A stretch of DNA of 64,000 nt from positions 1-64,000 of the forward strand of contig NZ_MINO01000017.1 in the NCBI RefSeq assembly GCF_001757355.1. The letters are read 5' to 3'. Below the pieces are notes generated by a model. That model saw only the letters and a list, made by a program, of their open reading frames with translations, did no database searches and was not told the DNA's origin. Positions 1 through 8,852 of the stretch are shown here, piece by piece (the first letter of the stretch is position 1; every line of letters begins with the position of its first letter). The stretch comes from Sphingobium phenoxybenzoativorans. Its GTDB lineage: Bacteria > Pseudomonadota > Alphaproteobacteria > Sphingomonadales > Sphingomonadaceae. The position numbers were made by a program, and so were the translations under genes.

Positions 1-989
1 CGCGCACTGCTTGCGGTCGAGGCGGCGGCACGCGCACCATTGCCTGCCATCTTCGCGGCGGCGGGCGCCATGCGCGCCCCAGCCACCACCGCGCTGCCCA
101 CGCCGGTCGCGGCAGCACCGACCGCGACAGCCGTACCGGCTGCGCCCATTGCGGCACCGGCCATTGCACCCGCGCCAAGCTGCGGCGCCCCGGACACCAG
201 ACCGGTGGCGATGCCCGGCCCGAAGATGCCGAGTGCCAGCAGGGAGAGCGAAGCCAGCATCACCACCAGCGCGTGGTCGACGGAGGGCTCATTCGACGTG
301 ACCTGGAATTCGGCGAACAGCCCCGTACCAATACCCACGATAACGGCCAGCACCAGCACCTTGATACCCGAGGAGATCACGTTGCCGAGCACCTTTTCGG
401 CAAGGAAAGCGGTCTTGTTCCAGAGCGCGAACGGCACCAGCACGAAGCCGGCGAGCGTGGTCAGCTTGAACTCGATCAGCGTGACGAAGAGCTGCACCGC
501 CAGCACAAAGAAGCTGATGATGACGATCAGCCAGGCGAGGAACATCACCACGATGGGCGCGATGTTGATGAACACTTCCGGGAAGCCGGCCATCTCGCTG
601 ATCTGTTGCAGGATCGGCGCAGCGGCGTCGATGCCGGTTTTGGCCAGCCGCCCCGGCTGCAGGAAGGTCGCCATGGTCAAGGTCGAACCGGAAGCCGTCA
701 GGCCAAGGCCGGCGAAGGACCGGAACACGATGCTCGCCAGCCAGTTGAAGTTGCCGATGATGTAGGCGAAGGCGCCGACGTAGAGCACCTTGCGCAAAAG
801 CTTGGCCATCACGTCGTCACCTTGGCCGGTGGCATGGCCCAGCGCCCAGTAGAGACCGGCCAGGGTCATGTCGATCGCCACCAGCGTCGCGGTCAGGAAA
901 GCGACTTCACCGTGCAGTAGACCGAACCCCGAATCGATGTACGTGGAAAAGACATTGAGGAAACGGTCGATGACGGAGACGTCGTTCAT
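1..989 (-). CDS. trbL: TrbL, conjugative T4SS inner-membrane protein (partial)
   Basis: Polytopic VirB6/TrbL-type component of the mating-pair channel in the inner membrane. The reading frame is open on the minus strand from the ATG at 987-989 to the window edge, so the C-terminus is missing. The visible part has several hydrophobic segments (about residues 25-50, 65-90, 150-185, 205-225, 240-260), followed by a long Ala/Gly-rich tail typical of TrbL. It starts 11 bp downstream of trbJ, the usual Tn4371/IncP trb order. The next genes expected to the left are trbF, trbG and trbI, outside the window. Confidence 0.88.
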   Translation of the reverse strand, partial: MNDVSVIDRFLNVFSTYIDSGFGLLHGEVAFLTATLVAIDMTLAGLYWALGHATGQGDDVMAKLLRKVLYVGAFAYIIGNFNWLASIVFRSFAGLGLTASGSTLTMATFLQPGRLAKTGIDAAAPILQQISEMAGFPEVFINIAPIVVMFLAWLIVIISFFVLAVQLFVTLIEFKLTTLAGFVLVPFALWNKTAFLAEKVLGNVISSGIKVLVLAVIVGIGTGLFAEFQVTSNEPSVDHALVVMLASLSLLALGIFGPGIATGLVSGAPQLGAGAMAGAAMGAAGTAVAVGAAATGVGSAVVAGARMAPAAAKMAGNGARAAASTASSA

Positions 990-1000
990 GGCCGCACCCG

Positions 1001-1729
1001 TCAGTTGCCGTAGAAGTTCACGGACTGCGGCGTGTACGCCGTGCCGCCGCCGAGGAAGCGGCGTGTCACCTCACGCCCACGTTCGACAGCGGCGGCTTGT
1101 CGAGCCAGTTCCAGAGAAGCCGCGCGGCCCTGCGTGAGCTGGAGCTGCTGGGTCTGGATGGACTGCTTGGCTTGCAGGGCCAGGAGCTGATTGGTGGCCT
1201 GCATCGCCTGCAAGGCGCCGGTGGCCGATTGGCTCTGGTCGATCAGATCGGCCAGCACACCCTCATCCTGGTTCAGGTTCTGCGACACCTGCGCCTGCAT
1301 GCGCATGGCGGTCTGCAAGCCCTGGAGCGTGTTCTGCCAGCGCTGGTGCGCGTCCTGGAACATCCGGTTGCCGCTCACGCTGGCGGCGTACTGCTCCGGG
1401 TACAGTTGCGCGAACTGCTGGTCCATGTTCTGGATGTCGAAGGCCAGCCCCCGCGCCTGGGCGATCAGTTGCCGCGTCGTGTCCAGGTTGCTCCGCAGGC
1501 GATTGACCACGTTGAACGGCAGGCTCGCAAGATTGCGAGCCTCGTTCATCAAGGACTGCGCTTCGTTCTGAAGCTGCTTGATCTGGTTGTTGATCTGCTC
1601 CAGCGTGTGCGCAGCAGTCAGGATGTTCTGGGCCAGATTCGTGGGGTCGATGACGACCCATTGCGCTTGTGCGACCGGCATGACAGCGATCAAGGCGGCA
1701 GCAGCGACGGCAAGAAGACGTTTCTTCAT
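1001..1729 (-). CDS. trbJ: TrbJ, P-type conjugative transfer protein
   Basis: Periplasmic VirB5-like protein of about 242 residues. The ATG at 1727-1729 was chosen because it begins a classical signal peptide (MKKRLLAVAAAALIAVMPVAQAQ); an upstream extension would run antisense-like through trbE. The mature part is a long Gln/Asn-rich helical region with coiled-coil character (repeated QLQNEAQ and MQAMQ-type stretches), as in TrbJ. The start overlaps the trbE stop by 4 bp, implying translational coupling. TrbJ proteins are associated with pilus assembly and, in IncP, with surface or entry-exclusion functions. Confidence 0.9.
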   Translation of the reverse strand: MKKRLLAVAAAALIAVMPVAQAQWVVIDPTNLAQNILTAAHTLEQINNQIKQLQNEAQSLMNEARNLASLPFNVVNRLRSNLDTTRQLIAQARGLAFDIQNMDQQFAQLYPEQYAASVSGNRMFQDAHQRWQNTLQGLQTAMRMQAQVSQNLNQDEGVLADLIDQSQSATGALQAMQATNQLLALQAKQSIQTQQLQLTQGRAASLELARQAAAVERGREVTRRFLGGGTAYTPQSVNFYGN

Positions 1730-4176
1730 GGTGAGACCTCCAAAGGTTGAGAAGCAAGGAAGGACGCGGCCGACGGGGCGGACGGCAACAGGTCGGCCGC
1801 CCAATCGAGGCCACGATGGCGCAGCCAGGCGCCTACGAAGCCCGGCGTTCCGGCATTGCGCAGCACGTTGTCGATAGCGCGTTGGTCTTGGGGCGTCGAA
1901 GCGCCCGCAAAGGCGAGCGTGACCGGCCCAAGGTCCAGATCGAACAGGCGGTTGCCCAGACGCGACTGATAGTAGTAGTCGCGCTTGGGCTGGGCGGTGG
2001 CGACGATTTCGATCTGCCGGGTATTCAGCCCGAAGCCCTCGTAGATCGTGCGAATCTGCGGCTCGGTCGCCTGCGGGTTGGGCAGGAAGATGCGGCTGGC
2101 GCAGCTCTCGATGATCGCGGGCGCGATGGTCGAGTCCTTGATGTCGGCCAACGACTGCGTGGCGAAGATGACGCTGACGTTTTTCTTGCGCAGCGTCTTG
2201 AGCCACTGGCGAATGCGTGCTGCGAACACCGGGTCGTCCAGAAACAGCCAGGCTTCATCAAGGATCAGCAACGTCGGCGCGCCGTCGAAACGCTCATCGA
2301 AGCGCGCGAATAGATAGCCCAGCACGGCCAGCACCGCGGCCTTGCTGTGCATCAGTTCCTCCATCTCGAAGCACTGCACGTCGGCCGCGCCCAGGCGGTC
2401 GTGATCGGCGTCCAGCAGCTTGCCGTGCGCACCGCCGAGCACGTAGGGCGCGAGTGCCTGGCGCAGTACGTTGGATTGCAGCAGCACCGACAAGCCGGTG
2501 AACGTGCGCTGCTCTACGGGCGCGCCTGCAAGACTCACGAGCGCCGACCATATGGCCGCCTTCTCGTCCGGTCCAACTGTAATGCCCTCGTGTCGCAAGC
2601 GGCCTTCAACCCACTCGGCGGCCCAGGTGCGATAGCCTTCCCGGTCGATGCGCGCAAGTGGCTGGAACGCGATTGCACCGTCGGCGCCCAAGTCGTAATG
2701 CTCGCCGCCCAGGCCAAGAATGGTGGCGCGCATCGAGCGCCCCATGTCGAAGGCGAAGATGCGCGAGCCGGGATAGCGGCGGAACTGCATCGCCAGCGTG
2801 GCGAGCAGAACCGACTTGCCCATGCCGGTTGGCCCAGCCACCAGTGTGTGCCCCACGTCGCCGATGTGCGTCACCAGCCGGAACGGCGTGACGCCCTCGG
2901 TGCGCGTGACGATCAGCGGCGGGCCGTCGAAGTGGTCGTTCTTCTCCGGCCCGGCCCACACTGCCGATACCGGCATCAGGTGCGCGAGGTTCAGCGTCGA
3001 GACGATGGGCTGACGAACATTGGCGTAGGCATTGCCCGGCACCGACGACAGCCAGGCCTCCACGGCATTCAGCGTTTCCGGGATCGTCACGAAGCCACGG
3101 CCCTGGATGACTCGCTCCACCCTGCGCAGCTTTTCGTCGGCCGCGTCGACGTCGGCATCCAGCACGGTCACGGTTGCCGTGACGTAGCCGAAGGCGACCT
3201 GATCGCTGCCCAGCTCCTGCAAGGCCGCGTCCGCATCGGCGGACTTGTTGCTGGCATCGGTGTCGACCAGCGGGCTTTCCTGTTGGAAGATGGTTTCGCG
3301 CAGCAGCGCGAGGACGTTCTTGCGCTTGGCGAACCACTGCCGGCGCAGGCGGCCCAGTTCCTTCTCTGCCTCGGCCTTGTCCATGCACAGGAAGCGCGTG
3401 CTCCAGCGGTAGGCGAAACCGAGCCGGTTGAGGTCGTCCAGAATGCCCGGCCAGGTCGAGGTCGGGAAGCCGCGCACCGTCACCACGCGCAGGTGCTGGT
3501 CGCCCAGTATGGGCGCCAAGCCGCCGACCAGGGGCGCATCGGCCAGCAGTGCATCAAGGTGGAACGGCACTTCCGGCACGCCGACGCGGTAACGATGCGT
3601 CGAGACGGTCACGTGCAGGTAGGTCAGTGACTGGCTGTCGTCGAGCCAGGCGATCTCCGGCATCACCCCGTCCAGCAGGTCGTAGATGCGGTCGGTCTCC
3701 GCGACGAAGGCAGCCAGGCGTTCGCGCCAGTCCACGCCTTGTGTGGGCGTGTTCTCGTAGAGCATCTTGGCTGCACGGGCGCGGGACTCCTCGGGCGGCA
3801 GGTATTGCAGCGTGAGGTGATAGCCGCTCTCGAAGTGGTTGCCCGATTCTTCAAAGGTCGCGCGCCGCTCTTCGTCCACCAGCCAGGACAAGGGCTCCGG
3901 GAAATCCGAGTGTGGATAGTCCGCCGCCGGCCGGCGCTCGGCTTCGACGAACAGCGCCCAGCCAGAGCCAAGCCGGCGCAGCGCGTTGTTCAACCTTGCC
4001 GTGGTGGCGATCAACTCACCCTGCGTGGCGCTGTCCAGGTCCGGCCCACGAAAGCGTGCGGTGCGCTGGAAACTGCCATCCTTGTTGAGCACAACACCCG
4101 GCGCGACCAGGCCGGCCCAGGGCAGCCAGTCGGCAAGCAAGGGTGGGCGCTGGCGATATTCGGTGAGGTTCAGCAT
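1726..4176 (-). CDS. trbE: TrbE, VirB4-family conjugation ATPase
   Basis: Cytoplasmic ATPase of 816 residues that energises pilus assembly and substrate transfer in the trb-type T4SS. A CagE/TrbE/VirB N-terminal domain occupies roughly residues 1-400. A Walker A motif GPTGMGKSVLL lies near residue 447 and a Walker B LLILDEAW near 640, followed by a FATQSL sensor-like motif. Length matches the family. It lies between trbD (10 bp upstream) and trbJ (4 bp overlap). No disrupting stop is seen. Confidence 0.95.
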   Translation of the reverse strand: MLNLTEYRQRPPLLADWLPWAGLVAPGVVLNKDGSFQRTARFRGPDLDSATQGELIATTARLNNALRRLGSGWALFVEAERRPAADYPHSDFPEPLSWLVDEERRATFEESGNHFESGYHLTLQYLPPEESRARAAKMLYENTPTQGVDWRERLAAFVAETDRIYDLLDGVMPEIAWLDDSQSLTYLHVTVSTHRYRVGVPEVPFHLDALLADAPLVGGLAPILGDQHLRVVTVRGFPTSTWPGILDDLNRLGFAYRWSTRFLCMDKAEAEKELGRLRRQWFAKRKNVLALLRETIFQQESPLVDTDASNKSADADAALQELGSDQVAFGYVTATVTVLDADVDAADEKLRRVERVIQGRGFVTIPETLNAVEAWLSSVPGNAYANVRQPIVSTLNLAHLMPVSAVWAGPEKNDHFDGPPLIVTRTEGVTPFRLVTHIGDVGHTLVAGPTGMGKSVLLATLAMQFRRYPGSRIFAFDMGRSMRATILGLGGEHYDLGADGAIAFQPLARIDREGYRTWAAEWVEGRLRHEGITVGPDEKAAIWSALVSLAGAPVEQRTFTGLSVLLQSNVLRQALAPYVLGGAHGKLLDADHDRLGAADVQCFEMEELMHSKAAVLAVLGYLFARFDERFDGAPTLLILDEAWLFLDDPVFAARIRQWLKTLRKKNVSVIFATQSLADIKDSTIAPAIIESCASRIFLPNPQATEPQIRTIYEGFGLNTRQIEIVATAQPKRDYYYQSRLGNRLFDLDLGPVTLAFAGASTPQDQRAIDNVLRNAGTPGFVGAWLRHRGLDWAADLLPSAPSAASFLASQPLEVSP

Positions 4177-4186
4177 GGCATGGTCC

Positions 4187-4456
4187 TCACACGTCCAGCA
4201 GCGGTTTGTGTTTCAGGTGGGTGGCAAACACCTGCATGAACTGCGGATCGACGCGCGCACCCCACATCGCCAGCGAGTGGCCGACGATCCAAAGCACCAG
4301 GCCCGGAATCCACAGTTGCAGGCCCAGACCCACGGCGGCGGCCAGTGTGCCGTTGGCAATCGCCACGGTGCGGGGTGCGCCGCCCAGCAGGATCGGCTCG
4401 GTCAGCGAGCGATGCAGCGGAATCTCGAAACCCGGCAAGTCGTTGGCCGTGCTCAT
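4187..4456 (-). CDS. trbD: TrbD, VirB3-like conjugation protein
   Basis: Small 89-residue inner-membrane protein, the VirB3 counterpart of the trb system. It has a central hydrophobic stretch (about residues 30-62, rich in A, V, G, L, I, W) and a short basic C-terminus, typical of TrbD. Its start overlaps the trbC stop by 4 bp and its end is 10 bp from trbE, so it belongs to the trbB-L operon. Confidence 0.9.
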   Translation of the reverse strand: MSTANDLPGFEIPLHRSLTEPILLGGAPRTVAIANGTLAAAVGLGLQLWIPGLVLWIVGHSLAMWGARVDPQFMQVFATHLKHKPLLDV

Positions 4457-4830
4457 ACGACGGCCCCGCCGGAGAAGCTGAAGAAGGACAGGAAGAACGA
4501 GGACGCGGCGAAGGCGATGGACAGACCGAAAACGATCTGGATCAGCTTGCGAAAGCCGCCCGATGTGTCGCCGAAGGCCAGCGCCAGGCCCGTCGAAATG
4601 ATAATGATCACCGCGATGATCCGCGCCACCGGCCCCTGGATGGAGTCGAGGATGGATTGCAGCGGCCCTTCCCAGGGCATCGAGGAACCGGCCGCCTTCG
4701 CGGTGCCAGCCGTCATCAGCATCGCGGCAGCCAGCAACAGGCCGTGATGGGCGGGCTCGGCCAGACGGCGCAGGCGAGCGAAGATCGAAGCCGGATTTGC
4801 GGAAATACGGAAAGCATGGGCGTGCGTCAT
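4453..4830 (-). CDS. trbC: TrbC, conjugative pilin precursor
   Basis: VirB2/TrbC-family major pilin precursor of about 125 residues. The start at 4828-4830 gives a protein with a long N-terminal leader, a first hydrophobic segment ending in an Ala-rich processing region (GTAKAAGSS, about residues 42-50), then two transmembrane helices, the usual pilin layout. A longer frame upstream is only overlap with trbB. In P-type systems TrbC is trimmed and cyclised by the TraF peptidase; a TraF is encoded at 19999-20598. Confidence 0.9.
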   Translation of the reverse strand: MTHAHAFRISANPASIFARLRRLAEPAHHGLLLAAAMLMTAGTAKAAGSSMPWEGPLQSILDSIQGPVARIIAVIIIISTGLALAFGDTSGGFRKLIQIVFGLSIAFAASSFFLSFFSFSGGAVV

Positions 4831-5879
4831 GGCAGTTCTCCAGAGTGGTTGAGGGATGGGGAAGAAACGACGGAACGAACGATGGAAGACTGCGGCAGCA
4901 GCTCTGGAAACGGCGTTTCTAGAACGTCCGCCAGGCGATAGCCCTTGCCGTCGAAGCCAGCGACACGGGCGATGGTCTCGATGCGGCGTTTGCGACCGCG
5001 GCCGACGATGAACACGACGACGTTCACCGCCTCGGCGATCAGTGCGCGCGGCGGGTTGACCGCGACTTCGAGAACCAACTGCTCCAGGCGCAGCAGCGCA
5101 CCCAGTGCTGAGCCAGCGTGGATGGTGGCGATGCCGCCGGGGTGACCTGTTCCCCACACCTTGACGAGATCCAGTGCCTCGCCACCGCGCACTTCGCCGA
5201 CGACCACGCGGTCGGGGCGCAACCGCATCGTGGCGCGCACCAGCTCGGTCATGGACACAACGCCCGCGCGCGTGCGCAGCGGCACATGGTCGCGTGCAGC
5301 GCATTGCAATTCGATGGTGTCTTCGAGCACCAGCACGCGGTCGCCGGTGACGGCGATCTCGGCGAGCAAGGCGTTCGCCAGCGTTGTCTTGCCAGTGCTG
5401 GTGCCGCCGGCGATCAGGATGTTCTGCCGCTCGCGCACTGCACGGCGCAGGAATTCGGCCTGCGCGGCGGACAGGATGCCGTCGGCCACGTAGCGATCCA
5501 GGCCGATGATGTTCACAGCCCGCTTGCGTAGCGCGAAGGCAGGTCCCGGTGCGGCGGGCGGCAGGATGCCCTCGAAACGCTCGCCCGTCTCGGGCAACTC
5601 GGCGGTCAGGAGCGGCTGGCCACGATGGACTTCCGCGCTGACGTGTGCGGCGACCAGCCGGATGATTCGCTCGCCATCCTCCTCGGATAGCTCCACGCCC
5701 AGCGGTGCGCGGCCGGAGGACAGGCGATCCACCCACAGTGACCGGTCGGGATTGAGCATGATTTCCACCACGTCCGGGTCTTCCAGCGCGGCGGCGATCA
5801 CCGGCCCCATGGCCGTGCGCAGCATGCGGATGCGCCGGTCGAGCGACGTAGCGGCGAAGGACTCGGGTTGTGCGCTCAT
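4827..5879 (-). CDS. trbB: TrbB, VirB11-family conjugation ATPase
   Basis: Hexameric traffic ATPase of the T4SS, about 350 residues. The chosen ATG (5877-5879) overlaps the upstream RHH gene stop by 4 bp; the longer upstream frame only duplicates traG and RHH sequence. Walker A GGTSTGKTTLAN is near residue 160, an Asp box (VLVLEDTIE) and Walker B-like region (DRVVVGEVRGGE) follow, and the His box GHPGGIATIHAGS is present. First gene of the trb block. Confidence 0.94.
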   Translation of the reverse strand: MSAQPESFAATSLDRRIRMLRTAMGPVIAAALEDPDVVEIMLNPDRSLWVDRLSSGRAPLGVELSEEDGERIIRLVAAHVSAEVHRGQPLLTAELPETGERFEGILPPAAPGPAFALRKRAVNIIGLDRYVADGILSAAQAEFLRRAVRERQNILIAGGTSTGKTTLANALLAEIAVTGDRVLVLEDTIELQCAARDHVPLRTRAGVVSMTELVRATMRLRPDRVVVGEVRGGEALDLVKVWGTGHPGGIATIHAGSALGALLRLEQLVLEVAVNPPRALIAEAVNVVVFIVGRGRKRRIETIARVAGFDGKGYRLADVLETPFPELLPQSSIVRSVVSSPSLNHSGELP

Positions 5880-6340
5880 GAGGCGTGCTCCTGGGCTTCG
5901 GCCAACGCCGCCGCTTTGTCCAGCCGCACAGAATCGGGTTGAAGTTCCTCCACCACGTCGCGCACCAGACTGCGCCCACGCAACAGGTGACGGCCGAGCT
6001 GTTCGACGAACTGCTCGAAGCGAGCCTTGCCTTGGGCGCGGGCCGCTTCCTGATGCGCCTCGGGAACCGGCGTGCTGACGGTCAGGAAGTAGCGAACGAA
6101 TAGCGCCAGCGTCTCGATCTCGATGTTCTGATCGCGTTCCAGTCGCTCGAACTGGCGTGACAGCCGATCCAGTCGCTTGGCAATCGCCGCCTCGCGCTGA
6201 TCGCCCGCATCCGGCGACAGCCAGGACGCCAGTGCTGCCGCGACGATCGACGACTTGGACACACCTTTCTTGGCGGCCAGTTCGTCCAGACGCTTCGCGT
6301 GCTCGGGCGGAATGAACAGGTTGAGGCGGTATTGGCTCAT
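5876..6340 (-). CDS. Ribbon-helix-helix (CopG-like) protein of the transfer operon
   Basis: Protein of 154 residues with an N-terminal RHH-type motif (residues 1-45: a short strand RLNLFIPPEHAKRL, then helices containing KKGVSKSSIVAAAL) and a long helical, charged C-terminus. It sits between traG and trbB with 4-bp overlaps on both sides. Tn4371-family ICEs carry a CopG-annotated gene in the same place. A role in transfer-operon autoregulation or relaxosome/coupling contact is inferred from position only. Confidence 0.78.
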   Translation of the reverse strand: MSQYRLNLFIPPEHAKRLDELAAKKGVSKSSIVAAALASWLSPDAGDQREAAIAKRLDRLSRQFERLERDQNIEIETLALFVRYFLTVSTPVPEAHQEAARAQGKARFEQFVEQLGRHLLRGRSLVRDVVEELQPDSVRLDKAAALAEAQEHAS

Positions 6341-8340
6341 AGCTGGATTCCGTCGTCAGGGTCGAGGGATGCCAGCCGGGCCGTGCGCTGCATGGCCGGG
6401 TCGAGCTGGCGAGGAAGCGGCAATGGCAAGTCGTCGTCATCGAGCAGCGCCAGGTCATTGCTGGCAGGCTCCTGTTCGGGGTGGTACTCGACGACTTCGG
6501 ACAGCTCTGGCTGACGGCGCGGACCACCGTCATCGGCGGTGCTGGCTTCGCTGTCGGCCATGACCCCAGCGGCGGGTGCGGTTGGCACGGCGGGAATTGC
6601 CAGTTCGCTCCAGTCGTCGGGCCGTACTGGCGGCACATCCGCATAGCGATTGGCCGCAAGCGTCGGTGGCGGCAGCACGCGCTGCTTGAAATTTACGTCG
6701 GCGTAATAGCGCAGCTTCTTCGCCTTGATCGGTGCCACGCTGGACACCATAACCACGGCCTCGTCGGGTGGAAGCTGCATCACCTCGCCCGGGGTGAGCA
6801 GTGGCCGTGCCGTCTCTTGCCGCGACACCATCAAGTGCCCCAGCCACGGCGCGAGCCGGTGGCCGGCGTAGTTGCGTTGCGCGCGCAGTTCCGTGGCCGT
6901 GCCCAGCGTCTCGGAAATGCGCTTGGCCGTGCGTTCGTCGTTGGTGGCAAAAGTCACCCGGACATGGCAGTTGTCGAGGATCGAATGGTTCTGGCCATAG
7001 GCCTTGTCGATCTGGTTGAGCGACTGCGCGATCAGGAAGCTGCGAATCCCGTAGCCGGCCATGAATGCAAGCGCCGTCTCGAAGAAGTCGAGCCGGCCTA
7101 GCGCCGGAAACTCATCGAGCATCAACAGCAGCTTGTGGCGGCGCGCGATGCCGTCGCTGCCATCGAGCGACTCGGTCAGGCGCCGGCCGATCTGGTTGAG
7201 GATCAAGCGCACCAGCGGCTTGGTGCGGCTGATGTCGGACGGTGGCACGACCAAGTACAGCGATACCGGATGCTCTGCTGAAATCAGGTCGGCAATGCGC
7301 CAGTCGCAGCGCGAGGTGACTTCGGCCACCGTGGGATCACGGTACAGGCCCAGGAAGGACATGGCCGTGGACAGCACGCCCGAGCGCTCGTTGTCGCTCT
7401 TGTTGAGCACTTCGCGCGCGGCCGAGGCGACGACGGGATGCGGGGCATCACCAAGATGCCGCGTCGTCATCATCCGGTGCAGCGTCAGCTCGAATGGGTA
7501 AGCAGGATCACTGAGGAAGTTGGCGACGCCGCGCAAGGTCTTGTCCTCGCCGGCATAGAGGACATGCAGGATGGCGCCGACCAGCAGTGCGTGCGAAGTC
7601 TTTTCCCAATGGTTGCGCCGTTCCAGCGCCCCTTCGGGATCGACCAGGATGTCGGCGATGTTCTGCACGTCGCGCACTTCATGCGCGCCGCGCCGCACCT
7701 CCAGCAGCGGGTTATAGGCCGCCGACTTGGCATCGGTGGGGTTGAACAGCAGGCAGTGCGAGAAGCGCGAGCGCCAGCCGGCGGTGATGGACCAGTTCTC
7801 GCCCTTGATGTCGTGGATGACGGTGGACGCGGGCCAGGAGAGCAGCGTTGGCACTACCAGGCCGACGCCCTTGCCGGAGCGCGTCGGCGCGAAGGTCAGG
7901 ACGTGTTCCGGGCCGTCGTGACGCAGATACTGGCGGTCGTGCAGGCCGACGAACACGCCGGCCGGTTGCTTCAGGCCTGCCTTGCGAATGTCATCCGCGT
8001 TCGCCCAGCGGGCCGAGCCGTAAGTCGTAACCAGGCGCGACTGGCGCGAGCGCCAGATCGACATGCCGATGGCGACGACCACCGCGAGTAACCCACTGCC
8101 GCCCGCGATGGCGCCACCAGTATCGAACACGCGCGGCGCGTAAGCATCGAAAACGAACCACCACTCGAACAGCTTCCACGGGTGGTAGATCGGCGTGCCG
8201 AGAAAATCGAACCAGGGCAAGCCAAGGCGCACTTGATAGCCAAGGGCGGCTGCTGTCCATTGTGTGGCGCCCAACACGCCGGCGATCACGATGCCGAATA
8301 CCACGGCAATCTGACCGAACAGCACGTTCGTCCCTTGCAT
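6337..8340 (-). CDS. traG: TraG, VirD4-type coupling protein
   Basis: Coupling ATPase of 667 residues that links the relaxase-DNA complex to the T4SS. Two N-terminal transmembrane segments (about residues 5-28 and 80-98) anchor it in the inner membrane. A Walker A motif (FAPTRSGKGVGLVVPTL, about residue 150) and Walker B (LLLMLDEFPALGRL, about 410) are intact, followed by the family IAQSLNQI stretch. The C-terminus is acidic and Pro-rich. First gene of the transfer block, with a 233-bp spacer from the exclusion lipoprotein gene. Confidence 0.95.
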   Translation of the reverse strand: MQGTNVLFGQIAVVFGIVIAGVLGATQWTAAALGYQVRLGLPWFDFLGTPIYHPWKLFEWWFVFDAYAPRVFDTGGAIAGGSGLLAVVVAIGMSIWRSRQSRLVTTYGSARWANADDIRKAGLKQPAGVFVGLHDRQYLRHDGPEHVLTFAPTRSGKGVGLVVPTLLSWPASTVIHDIKGENWSITAGWRSRFSHCLLFNPTDAKSAAYNPLLEVRRGAHEVRDVQNIADILVDPEGALERRNHWEKTSHALLVGAILHVLYAGEDKTLRGVANFLSDPAYPFELTLHRMMTTRHLGDAPHPVVASAAREVLNKSDNERSGVLSTAMSFLGLYRDPTVAEVTSRCDWRIADLISAEHPVSLYLVVPPSDISRTKPLVRLILNQIGRRLTESLDGSDGIARRHKLLLMLDEFPALGRLDFFETALAFMAGYGIRSFLIAQSLNQIDKAYGQNHSILDNCHVRVTFATNDERTAKRISETLGTATELRAQRNYAGHRLAPWLGHLMVSRQETARPLLTPGEVMQLPPDEAVVMVSSVAPIKAKKLRYYADVNFKQRVLPPPTLAANRYADVPPVRPDDWSELAIPAVPTAPAAGVMADSEASTADDGGPRRQPELSEVVEYHPEQEPASNDLALLDDDDLPLPLPRQLDPAMQRTARLASLDPDDGIQL

Positions 8341-8573
8341 GACCTGTCCTCCGATTTCTCCTGCGCTGATTCCTTATGGAAGAAGCGGCATAAGGGCGTG
8401 CCGCAGGCATCAGGATCGGTGCCGGGTCAGTGCCGGTCAAAGACCGTTTAGAGCAGAAAGGTCGAGGAAAAAGAAAGAATGAGAGCGGTGGCAAGCCAAA
8501 GAAAAAAACCGCAAGCGCAGGCGCTTCGCGGCGTGTTGGAAAAAAAGCAGGCGAAGCGGCAAGCTTCCGACAA
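8341..8573. other. Spacer between traG and the exclusion lipoprotein gene
   Basis: No convincing gene is seen in these 233 bp. The half nearer the lipoprotein gene (about 8455-8515) is rich in A on the plus strand. A promoter for traG and the trb genes could lie here because transcription runs right to left, but no clear -35/-10 pair was recognised. Confidence 0.4.
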
Positions 8574-8852
8574 TCAGAACTTGGGCGGCTCTTTCGGCGG
8601 AGTGTAGGGGGTGTCGCCGTCGCCATAGAACCGCTTGCGCGTGGCTTCGGCCACCCGGTTGCACAGCACGTCGCCCAGCTTGGGGCGATCCGTCTTGCAC
8701 TGTTGGCGCAGTTCTTTAAGCCGGTCAGGGTTGGCCGCTAGTTTTTCCACCGTCGGAATATTTGTCTCCGAATCGGCGGCCTTCTGAGGTGCCTCGGCTT
8801 GGCCGCAAGCGGACAGGGCAGTCACGAGCAAGAACGGAATGATTTTCTTCAC
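8574..8852 (-). CDS. EexN/TrbK-like entry-exclusion lipoprotein
   Basis: Small 92-residue lipoprotein. The N-terminus has a short lipoprotein signal with lipobox (VTALSACG, Cys near residue 17). The mature part carries two further cysteines and a pattern close to the EexN family (NPDRLKELRQQCKTD...LCNRVAEA). Such proteins block redundant transfer into a cell that already has the element. The start overlaps the LysR stop by 4 bp (ATGA), an unusual coupling of an exclusion gene to a regulator. The exact family name is from motif memory. Confidence 0.78.
   Translation of the reverse strand: MKKIIPFLLVTALSACGQAEAPQKAADSETNIPTVEKLAANPDRLKELRQQCKTDRPKLGDVLCNRVAEATRKRFYGDGDTPYTPPKEPPKF

Noticed and set aside
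2347-3630. 427-residue plus-strand frame across trbE
   Set aside because: It is exactly antisense to the well-supported VirB4-family trbE gene, has no ribosome binding site or recognisable domain, and reflects GC-rich codon structure.
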